A DNA stretch of 64,000 nt from DASRDZ01 sp035652335 (GTDB lineage: Bacteria > Chloroflexota > Dormibacteria > Aeolococcales > Aeolococcaceae). The position numbers and the translations under genes were made by a program. Under the pieces are notes generated by a model. The model saw only the letters and a list, made by a program, of their open reading frames with translations. It did no database searches and had not been told where the DNA came from. The stretch spans positions 56,303 to 120,302 of the forward strand of contig DASRDZ010000010.1 of the NCBI GenBank assembly GCA_035652335.1. The letters run 5' to 3'. How positions within the stretch are numbered: the first letter of the stretch is position 1; every line of letters begins with the position of its first letter. Below, in pieces: positions 26,301-32,267 of the stretch.

Positions 26301-26851
26301 TCTTCACCGTGGGCGACGTGGTGCGCGGTCGCTGGCCGCGCCATCACCAGCCCGGATCCTCGACCCTGCTCTCCTGGGTGATGAACAACCACTGGTGGAC
26401 CAACTACGCACCCGCGCAGTCCGGTGAGGTGACGCTGCGCTACTCCTTCACCGCCGCGCAGCGCTGGGACGCCGCCGCGGCCGCGCGTTTCGGGCGCGAG
26501 GCGCGCACGCCGCTCGCCGTCTCGACGGTCACCTGGCTCGACAAGATGGACACCGGCCCGCGCCGGCTCAGCCAGGCCGCGGCGTCGCTCCTCGACGTCG
26601 AGGCGCCGCCCAATCTCACCGTCACCGTCGCCCAGGCGCGCGCCGGGGACGGCCTGCTGCTGCGCCTCCAGGAGACCGCCGGCATCGCAGCGTCCGCCTC
26701 CGTCCGCCACCCCTTCGCGACACGCACCACCCCGCGCGTCGAGCGCTGCACCGCGCTGGAGGACGGCCTCGCCCCGCTCGACGTCGTCGACGGCCGGGTG
26801 CGCGTCGAGGTCGCGCCGTACGAGATCGTCAGCATGAGGATGTCCCGATGA
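23393..26851 (+). CDS. Alpha-mannosidase (GH38) with long N-terminal extension
   Basis: A 1152-residue glycosidase. The GH38 zinc-site start is PHVHLDVGY with His309, His311 and Asp313; the probable nucleophile aspartate is in YANLTDVPSYSS; a second metal/substrate region is WTWMHAHEHPHGEQ. The first 300 residues form an extra beta-rich region before the catalytic domain, which is longer than usual. The C-terminal beta domains begin near residue 680. It releases alpha-mannose from mannosylated glycans in the cytoplasm. The stop overlaps the sulfatase start by 4 bp, so desulfation and demannosylation are co-expressed. Confidence 0.9.
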   Translation: MSTSEVPTRAGAGERVVWRIGRLDGGAEQFAAGPRFDAGCDELRFRVGVDDESSAWPSYQPGPLMAWTGYRSKRVAVDFHLDAPPSTACELRLRLLTVTGPPPDVDVSVNGRRGRWFLDPVRRDRTDLSSPSHIGGWDLLRVPVDSAWLQRGENRIVVATVQDDAVDPAELGPMHPEYPYFWGSVLRHGGVELVETGEAMPARSVRVSPTPLFVRRDGAFCELVDVVVTAPAGVAAGAVSLTVAGAAPVSAALDPAGRDTGQVRVRLAVPDLGDTPCDAEISVALDGAPIREQITLRPCRKWTVHLLPHVHLDVGYTDVQAKVFEVHSRNLDRVLSILGDVPEYRYSVDGGFVLEQFARSRSAESRESVLAALRDGSLSVNAFMALFLTGIASLEECYRAGYGTAALRREHGVPVDYANLTDVPSYSSAMPSVLRAMGVDAFAGIQNHGRAATEDGDVLHLVSPFLWEGPDGAQVLSFFADCYAQLRYICGHPTTVTGSALSLTRLLGRYERDDYLPHDFPLVGIYSDNEDLGDGEAGFVARWNAAYEYPRLRYSTLRDYFAAVRPLRDRLPVVRGDGGSFWEDGVGSSASLTAAYRRAQALLPVAEACSALVQTVDPSLRAAVDDLDRAWQGLLIGCEHTWTWMHAHEHPHGEQTDDQLGWKRAQVDTALRVAVDETRRAMSQLGELVQTDGPSLLLFNALGWRRDGVVEVELPRRLHVIGEDGAPVPSEVTWCDTGLQRVRLRSTVPGLGYRRLTLAEQPDPDGVSTAGLAPLDGDLVETRRHRLRVDRGTGRIVSLWSTTLQRELLDCEATGVALAEVLYVRSENAARDSIHEFSRHLPAPSLTVTPAAMRVAGVRRTPWGAVVALRGEAPSLPRVEVDVELHDDEERVDVTVRLDKEAVHATESVYVAFPFAVPDATLRYDRQQGWVDPAADHAPGACNEWFTTQHAVGLDGGGAAVTWCSADAPLFTVGDVVRGRWPRHHQPGSSTLLSWVMNNHWWTNYAPAQSGEVTLRYSFTAAQRWDAAAAARFGREARTPLAVSTVTWLDKMDTGPRRLSQAAASLLDVEAPPNLTVTVAQARAGDGLLLRLQETAGIAASASVRHPFATRTTPRVERCTALEDGLAPLDVVDGRVRVEVAPYEIVSMRMSR

Positions 26852-28305
26852 GCCGCACCAACCGTCCGCCCAACATCGTCCTGGTGCTCCTCGACCAGCT
26901 GCGCGCCGACGTCTGCGGCACCTACGGCAGCGCCATCTGCCGCACGCCGCACCTCGACCGCATCGCCGCCCAGGGGATCCGCTTCGACCGCGCCTACACC
27001 CCGATCGGCATCTGCAGCCCGGCGCGCGCCTCGATGCTGAGCGGCACGTACCCGCACCGCCACGGTGTGCTCAACAACGTGCACGGGCCCGATGCGTTGC
27101 AGGTCGACCTCCGCCCGGGAACGCCGGTCTACCCCGCGCTGCTGCGCGACGCGGGCTACGCCACCTCGTACACCGGCAAGTGGCACGTCGACATCGAGGA
27201 CGGCCCGGCCAGCAAGGGCTTCACCCATGTCGGGGCGTGCGACGACTACATGCCCGCGCTCGCCGAGCAGCGCCGGCGGCTTGGCCTGCCGCACACCGAT
27301 CCCATCGCCTTCGATCGCAGCACGACGTACCCGCCGCTGTCCGCGCGCGCCACGCGCACGGTGCCCGGCTTCCCGCTGGAGGGTCGCGAGACGCAGCCCG
27401 TCGAGGGCACGCCGCAGGGCCTGTTCCTGGAGAACGCCCTCGACGCCATGGAGGCGATGCGCCGCGGGGACGCGCCGTTCCTGCTGGTGCTCTCCTTCCT
27501 CGGGCCGCACTGGCCCTACTCCGTCCCCGAGCCGTGGTGGTCGATGTACGACCCGGCCGCGATCCCGCCCTGGCCCAACTGGGAGGACGACTTCACCGGC
27601 AAGCCCGGCGCCAACCGTCGCGGCCTGCAGCACTTCGGCGTCGAGGGCTGGACCTGGCAGGACTGGGCCCCCACCGTCGCCGCCTACCTCGGCTCGGTGA
27701 CGATGCACGACGAGCTGATCGGCCGCCTCGTCGCCGCGCTCGACGCCGGCGGCGCCGCCGAGGACACGCTGCTCATCGTCACCGCCGACCACGGCGACCT
27801 CTGCGGCAGCCACCGCCAGTTCAACAAGGGCCCGCTGATGTACGAGGAGGTCTACCGCATCCCCCTGGTGGCGCGCTGGCCCGGCGTCATCGCGCCGCAG
27901 TCGGCGAGCGACGCCTACGCCAGCTCACTCGACCTCTTCGCCACCATGCTCGACGCCGCCGGCGTGGCATTGCCCGACGCGCCGCTCGACTCCCGCAGCC
28001 TGCTCCCGCTGTTGCGCGGTGAGACCCCGCAGGGCTGGCGCGACTCCTGGGTCTCCGAGTTCCACGGGGACGAGTTCGGTCTGTATTCGCAGCGCATGCT
28101 GGTGCATGGGCGCCACAAGCTCGTCTACAACCCGCACGACGTCGACGAGCTCTACGACCTGGTCGCCGATCCCCACGAGCTGCGCAACCTCAGCGCCGAG
28201 CCGTCCCTGGCCGCGCTGCGCGACGACCTCGAGTCGCGCCTCGCCCAGTGGATGGACGCCACCGGCGACCCGCTGGGCAAGTACGCCTACAACCTCCTCG
28301 GCTGA
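26848..28305 (+). CDS. Sulfatase (formylglycine-dependent, type I)
   Basis: A 485-residue alkaline-phosphatase-fold sulfatase. The formylglycine signature C-x-P-x-R is CSPAR at residues 56-60, followed by ASMLSG. The first metal ligands are in VLLDQLRAD (Asp16) and the later pair in TADHGDLCG. The cysteine needs a formylglycine-generating enzyme, which is not in this window. There is no signal peptide, unlike many polysaccharide sulfatases, so it should act on imported sulfated sugars. Translationally coupled to the GH38 gene. It implies that the glycan or glycoconjugate carries sulfate; phosphonate-ester hydrolases of the same fold are an alternative. Confidence 0.92.
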   Translation: MSRTNRPPNIVLVLLDQLRADVCGTYGSAICRTPHLDRIAAQGIRFDRAYTPIGICSPARASMLSGTYPHRHGVLNNVHGPDALQVDLRPGTPVYPALLRDAGYATSYTGKWHVDIEDGPASKGFTHVGACDDYMPALAEQRRRLGLPHTDPIAFDRSTTYPPLSARATRTVPGFPLEGRETQPVEGTPQGLFLENALDAMEAMRRGDAPFLLVLSFLGPHWPYSVPEPWWSMYDPAAIPPWPNWEDDFTGKPGANRRGLQHFGVEGWTWQDWAPTVAAYLGSVTMHDELIGRLVAALDAGGAAEDTLLIVTADHGDLCGSHRQFNKGPLMYEEVYRIPLVARWPGVIAPQSASDAYASSLDLFATMLDAAGVALPDAPLDSRSLLPLLRGETPQGWRDSWVSEFHGDEFGLYSQRMLVHGRHKLVYNPHDVDELYDLVADPHELRNLSAEPSLAALRDDLESRLAQWMDATGDPLGKYAYNLLG

Positions 28306-28312
28306 GCCGGCG

Positions 28313-29221
28313 TCAGGCGGTCGCCGCGGCGGCCTGCCGCGGCGCGCCGTCGCGCGCAGCCAGCGCCTCGCGGTACGCCGACATGTCGAGCTTCGGGTAG
28401 CGCGCCTGCACGCCGTCGACGGTGCGCTGCGTCCAGTACGGGTGTCCCGGCTTGGGGAAGCCGATCACGGTGAGCTGCTCGACGCCGGCCTGCTCGACGA
28501 ACTGCCGCATCTCAGCGCTCAACCCCTCGTGCGGCCAGGCGCGCCAACCCATCCACTCCAGGCCCGCGCCGCGGAAGACGTTGTGGAAGGTGAGCCGGAT
28601 GCCATGGGTGGCGAGCAGCCGCGAGCCGCGGTGGAAGGTCTGCATGTCGTAGAGCATGATCGTGCCGGCTTCGACCGCAACCGCCTGCTCCGCCTCGTAC
28701 ATCTCCGGCACGTCCTCGCGCGGCGGCGCCACCGGCACCAGCGGCCGCTCACGCGTCACCGTGCGCGACACCACCTTGGTCGGCCCCAGCTCGACGGTGA
28801 CGTCCTCCAGGTAGAGGATCGAGGGCATCTGCCGGAAGCCGTCCTCGTCACTGGGGTAGAGGAGGCTGTTGTTCTGGTAGTCGACGTGGTGCGGCTGCTC
28901 CCAGTCGCCCCTCCCGGCGTACTTCGCCCAGAGCAGCGACTGGGTGAGGAAGACGTCCTCGGTGCCGACGATGCGGCGCGCCGCGTCGACGAGGTCGGGG
29001 CCGGTGCTGATGTTGTTGAGGGCGTCGTCCCTGAAGGGGAACTCCCAGTGGATGGGGAGGTTCTGGTAGCGGTGCGGCGCCGCGTAGTACTCCTCGGCGG
29101 TGGGGTAGTAGCGGTAGGCCACCTCGCGTGCCGCGGCCAGCTCGTCGGGGCTGAGGAAGCCCGGGATGAGCACGTAGCCGTGCTCCCGCCAGTGGGCGAC
29201 CTGCTCGTCGGTGATGCGCAC
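28313..29221 (-). CDS. Phytanoyl-CoA dioxygenase (PhyH) family, copy 3
   Basis: A 302-residue Fe(II)/2-oxoglutarate oxygenase. The H-x-D pair is in QPHHVDYQNN and the distal histidine in DMQTFHRGSRL, followed by the 2-oxoglutarate arginine in GIRLTFHNVF. The GTG at 29221 is chosen because AAGGAG lies 9 nt before it, because V-R-I-T-D-E-Q begins the family similarity and because the longer frame crosses the promoter. It ends 7 bp from the sulfatase stop (convergent). Confidence 0.9.
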   Translation of the reverse strand: MRITDEQVAHWREHGYVLIPGFLSPDELAAAREVAYRYYPTAEEYYAAPHRYQNLPIHWEFPFRDDALNNISTGPDLVDAARRIVGTEDVFLTQSLLWAKYAGRGDWEQPHHVDYQNNSLLYPSDEDGFRQMPSILYLEDVTVELGPTKVVSRTVTRERPLVPVAPPREDVPEMYEAEQAVAVEAGTIMLYDMQTFHRGSRLLATHGIRLTFHNVFRGAGLEWMGWRAWPHEGLSAEMRQFVEQAGVEQLTVIGFPKPGHPYWTQRTVDGVQARYPKLDMSAYREALAARDGAPRQAAAATA

Positions 29222-29263
29222 GCCGTGGTCTCCTTGCCTGCCCGCGGGGGGCCGTCTCGCCAA

Positions 29264-29282
29264 TTGGTAAGAATTATGAACC
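29264..29282. promoter_or_regulatory. AT-rich candidate operator upstream of PhyH copy 3
   Basis: TTGGTAAGAATTATGAACC matches the pattern TTRGTA-x3-AATnAT of the other sites, and TGGT/ACCA arms are symmetric. Read on the minus strand CATAAT could be the -10 of PhyH copy 3, whose start is 43 nt away behind a Shine-Dalgarno sequence. It marks the right edge of the presumed ROK regulon. Confidence 0.45.
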
Positions 29283-29432
29283 ATTAGCGGCGCTGGAGGA
29301 AGGTGCAGCCGGCGAGGGGCCTGCGGCAGGCTCGCACCCAGCGCGGGAAGGGAGCGCGCGGCGGCGTCCCCCGGCGGGCCCGTCCGTGCTCGCCGAGGTC
29401 GGCCGGCGCGAGACGACGCTGCGGTCATTGCG

Positions 29433-29461
29433 TTGACACCTAACGGAGGCGCCCCTACACT
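29433..29461 (+). promoter_or_regulatory. Near-consensus sigma-70 promoter
   Basis: TTGACA (29433-29438), a 17-bp spacer and TACACT (29456-29461). This is the best housekeeping promoter in the window and should give strong constitutive expression of the membrane protein at 29474. Confidence 0.75.
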
Positions 29462-29473
29462 CCCGCGACGGGG

Positions 29474-31231
29474 GTGACACACACAATGCCGTCGCGGGTG
29501 GGCAGCATCAGGGGCAGGTGGCGCCTGCGCGGTCTCGGCGTTCTCGCCGGTGCGGTGCTCGCGATCCTGCTCGGCGTGCAGGGCGCGGTGACGGCGCTCG
29601 CCGACTGCGGCAACCTCCACGCGGCGGCGATCCAGGGCAGCTGGCAGATCCGCGTCACCTTCGACGGGTTCACCGGGTCGGCCGCGCCCGGGGTCGCGCG
29701 CCAGCCGGGGAACGTCGCCGTCGACGACGTCACCTTCCAGCCGGGCTGCGCGTCGAACGGCACCTGCGGCGTGCAGATGCAGGGCACGCAGGGATCGCTG
29801 AGCTTCTTCAGCAACACCAGCGGCCTGGAGGGCCCGGATCCCGACCACCCGCTGGTCGAGCAGGCCGACGGCACCTGGACCACCCAGTTCCGGCCGGGTG
29901 GCATCGGCGGCCGCAACCTGCCCCCCTGCTCGCCGCCGCCGCTGACGCGCACCCTCGTCCTCGCGGTGCAGCAGGCGGTCCCCTCGTCGTCGGCGAGCAC
30001 GGGATGGAACGCCGTGGTGATGACCGGCACCGAGACGATCGTCTCCTACTGGACGTGCAACGGCAGCACCGGCGTGCCCTCGTCGGTCGAGAACTACACG
30101 CTGCTGGCGGTCCCCGCCGGCGCGCCGTTCCCCGCGTCGTCGCGGCTCGCCTGCGGCACGACGCTGAGCGCACCGGCCGCGCCCGCGGTGACCGTCACGG
30201 GGTCGGGCGCCGTGGCCCAGTCGTCGTTCAGCAGCGCGCTGGCGACGCCGTCACAGAGCTTCGGCTCGGCGGGCACCACCATCGTCAACCTGGTGGTGAC
30301 CATCGGGCTGGTGCTGTTCATCACCTTCCCCGCCCAGCTCTTCAACCGCACGCTGGAGGAGAACTACGACGACATCCGCGACATCCTCAGCCGGCGCTTC
30401 GGCTGGGTGCGGCGGATGCGCCGCGAGGTGGCCGCGGAGTCCACCCGCGAGACGCGGCTCGGCGTCTTCGCGGCCGTGGTGCTGGGCGGCGCGCTGCTGG
30501 GGTCGCTCAACGACCCGGGCTTCGGCTTCAACGCCAGCTCGGTGCTCACCTATCTCGGCGTGGTCGCCTCGATGCTGACCGGGCTGACGGCGGGCACCAT
30601 GGCGGCGAAGCTCTACCGCCGCGCGCGCGGCGAGGACGCCAGCGGCAGGCTGCACGCACTGCCCGCCGGGCTGCTCGTCGCCGGCGCCTGCGTGCTGCTC
30701 TCGCGCTCGACGCACTTCACCCCTGGCTACCTGTACGGCGTGATCTTCGGCGTCGCCTTCACCGCCAAGCTGAGCCGCTCGCGCGAGGGGGCCGGCATCG
30801 TCGTGGGCACGGCGACGACGCTGGCGCTGGCGGTGCTGGCCTGGATCCTCTGGGTGCCGGTGCACGACCGCAGCGGCGGAGTTTCTGCCAACGCCGGCCT
30901 CATCCTGGTGGCCGACTTCCTCGCCCCGCTGGTGGTCGGCGGTTTCGTGGGCAGCGTCATCGGGCTGTTCCCGCTGCGCTTCCTCTCCGGGGGCACGCTC
31001 TTCGGCTGGGATCGGCGCGTCTGGGCGGCGACCTTCGGCGTGGCGCTCTTCGGCCTGGTCCAGGTGCTGCTCCACCCCGGCGCCTCTCCGGCGCACAGCG
31101 GCAACGCGCCGATGGTCACCGCCATCGTGCTGTTCCTCTGCTTCGGCCTTCTCTCGCTGGGCTTCAACGCGTACTTCGAGCGGCGCAAGAAGCGGCGGCA
31201 GGCGGCCGCGGTCACAGCGGGTCACGCGTAG
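29474..31231 (+). CDS. Multi-span membrane protein with extracytoplasmic N-terminal domain, unknown function
   Basis: A 585-residue protein I do not recognise. Residues about 20-45 look like a signal peptide or first membrane helix ending at ALADCG. Residues about 45-265 form a cysteine-containing, Ser/Thr-rich secreted domain with little charge. After that about nine hydrophobic helices follow, the first starting near TTIVNLVVTIGLVLF, with short charged loops (RRMRREVAAESTRETR). The tail is basic (ERRKKRRQ). GTG at 29474 is used; ATG at 29486 is an alternative. A GGFVGSVIGLFPLRFLSGG helix pair is glycine-rich. No catalytic motif is visible. A channel, sensor or cell-envelope scaffold would fit, none with evidence. 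Confidence 0.8.
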   Translation: MTHTMPSRVGSIRGRWRLRGLGVLAGAVLAILLGVQGAVTALADCGNLHAAAIQGSWQIRVTFDGFTGSAAPGVARQPGNVAVDDVTFQPGCASNGTCGVQMQGTQGSLSFFSNTSGLEGPDPDHPLVEQADGTWTTQFRPGGIGGRNLPPCSPPPLTRTLVLAVQQAVPSSSASTGWNAVVMTGTETIVSYWTCNGSTGVPSSVENYTLLAVPAGAPFPASSRLACGTTLSAPAAPAVTVTGSGAVAQSSFSSALATPSQSFGSAGTTIVNLVVTIGLVLFITFPAQLFNRTLEENYDDIRDILSRRFGWVRRMRREVAAESTRETRLGVFAAVVLGGALLGSLNDPGFGFNASSVLTYLGVVASMLTGLTAGTMAAKLYRRARGEDASGRLHALPAGLLVAGACVLLSRSTHFTPGYLYGVIFGVAFTAKLSRSREGAGIVVGTATTLALAVLAWILWVPVHDRSGGVSANAGLILVADFLAPLVVGGFVGSVIGLFPLRFLSGGTLFGWDRRVWAATFGVALFGLVQVLLHPGASPAHSGNAPMVTAIVLFLCFGLLSLGFNAYFERRKKRRQAAAVTAGHA

Positions 31232-31247
31232 GCGCGGCACGGCGGCC

Positions 31248-31253
31248 TACACT
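31248..31253 (+). promoter_or_regulatory. -10 hexamer of bluB
   Basis: TACACT, 9 nt before the ATG at 31263; a leaderless start, which leaves no room for a cobalamin riboswitch. A GTG in frame at 31254 directly follows the hexamer and is not used. Confidence 0.55.
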
Positions 31254-31262
31254 GTGCGGCCC

Positions 31263-31997
31263 ATGGCATCCACGGCCCCGAACCACGCCGCCGCCGCACG
31301 TCGGTTCGCCTTTCCCGCCGAGGAGCGCGACGCCGTGTACCGCGCCATCCACCAGCGGCGCGACGTGCGCCTGTTCCGCGACGACCCCGTCGACGACGCG
31401 CTGCTCGCCCGCCTGCTCGCCGCGGGGCACCACGCACCCTCGGTGGGCTTCATGCAGCCGTGGAGCTTCATGGTCATCCGCTCCGCCGAGACACGGGCGC
31501 GCGTCAAGGAGCTCTACCTGCGCGAGCGGCAGAGCGCCGCCTGCTTCTTCGACGAGCCGCGCCGCTCCCAGTACCTGGCCATGAAGCTGGAGGGGATCTG
31601 CGAAGCGCCGGTCAACCTCTGCGTCACCTGCGATCCCACGCGTGGTGGCACCCAGGTGCTCGGCCGCAACAGCCAGCCGGAGACCGACGTCTACAGCACC
31701 TGCCTGGCGGTGCAGAACATCTGGCTCGCCGCCCGTGCCGAGGGCCTCGGCGCCGGGTGGGTCAGCATCCTCAAGACGGGCGAGCTGCGCGAGATCCTCG
31801 GCATCCCGCCGCACATCGTCCCGGTGGCGTATCTGTGCATCGGCTGGCCGGTCGACCTTCCGCCGCGGCCGATGCTGCAGGAGGTCGGCTGGAGAGATCG
31901 CATGCCGTTGCGCGACGTCATCCGCGGGGAGCGCTTCGACGCGGCCCCGCCGCTCGGCGACGACGTGATCGGGGCGGCGGAGGGGGCTGCGGGCTAG
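31263..31997 (+). CDS. bluB: 5,6-dimethylbenzimidazole synthase BluB
   Basis: A 244-residue flavin-destructase of the nitroreductase fold. It turns FMNH2 and oxygen into 5,6-dimethylbenzimidazole, the lower ligand of vitamin B12. Family signatures are RRDVRLFRDDPVD, APSVGFMQPWSF, the CEAPVNLCV strand and GRNSQPETDVYSTCLAVQN, with GAGWVSIL and PVAYLCIGWPVD near the end. These are BluB-specific and not general nitroreductase. It is a single-gene unit with no other cobalamin genes nearby, so it may supply the ligand for salvage or for synthesis encoded elsewhere. Confidence 0.93.
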   Translation: MASTAPNHAAAARRFAFPAEERDAVYRAIHQRRDVRLFRDDPVDDALLARLLAAGHHAPSVGFMQPWSFMVIRSAETRARVKELYLRERQSAACFFDEPRRSQYLAMKLEGICEAPVNLCVTCDPTRGGTQVLGRNSQPETDVYSTCLAVQNIWLAARAEGLGAGWVSILKTGELREILGIPPHIVPVAYLCIGWPVDLPPRPMLQEVGWRDRMPLRDVIRGERFDAAPPLGDDVIGAAEGAAG

Positions 31998-32267
31998 CGC
32001 TGCTCGCATGGCGCCGTGGGCCCTGTGCCCACGCGAGGGCAAACCCGGTCGTGCCCTGAGCCTCTTGACATCGGCGCGGCAGGGCGTGAGACTTCACGGT
32101 GGCTCTGATGCGTGCGACGTTCCCGCCGCATCGGACGGCTAGGGGCCTCGCGGACGTGTGAGGTCGTGACCGGGTCGGGTGCCCACCGGACGGAGACGTC
32201 AGGCAGGCACCCGGCGCTGTTTAACGGGCCGCAAGGCCGTCCGTCGATCCTCTGACCGATCGGTACG
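31998..32267. other. Intergenic region with possible RNA structure
   Basis: 270 bp without a supportable gene. It contains a TTGACA at 32065-32070 with only a weak -10 (GAGACT, 32088). Further on, 32178-32213 can pair GGGTGC with GCACCC, and 32224-32241 can form a hairpin with a GCAA tetraloop. TACGGT at 32264 could be a -10 for the next gene. I recognise no known riboswitch. Confidence 0.3.

Noticed and set aside
24110..26710. 866-codon open frame on the minus strand
   Set aside because: Shadow of the GH38 gene; no domain, low-complexity Arg/Val/Ala content.
31254..31262. B12 riboswitch expected upstream of bluB
   Set aside because: The -10 is only 9 nt from the ATG, so there is no leader to hold one, and the B12 box consensus is not seen.
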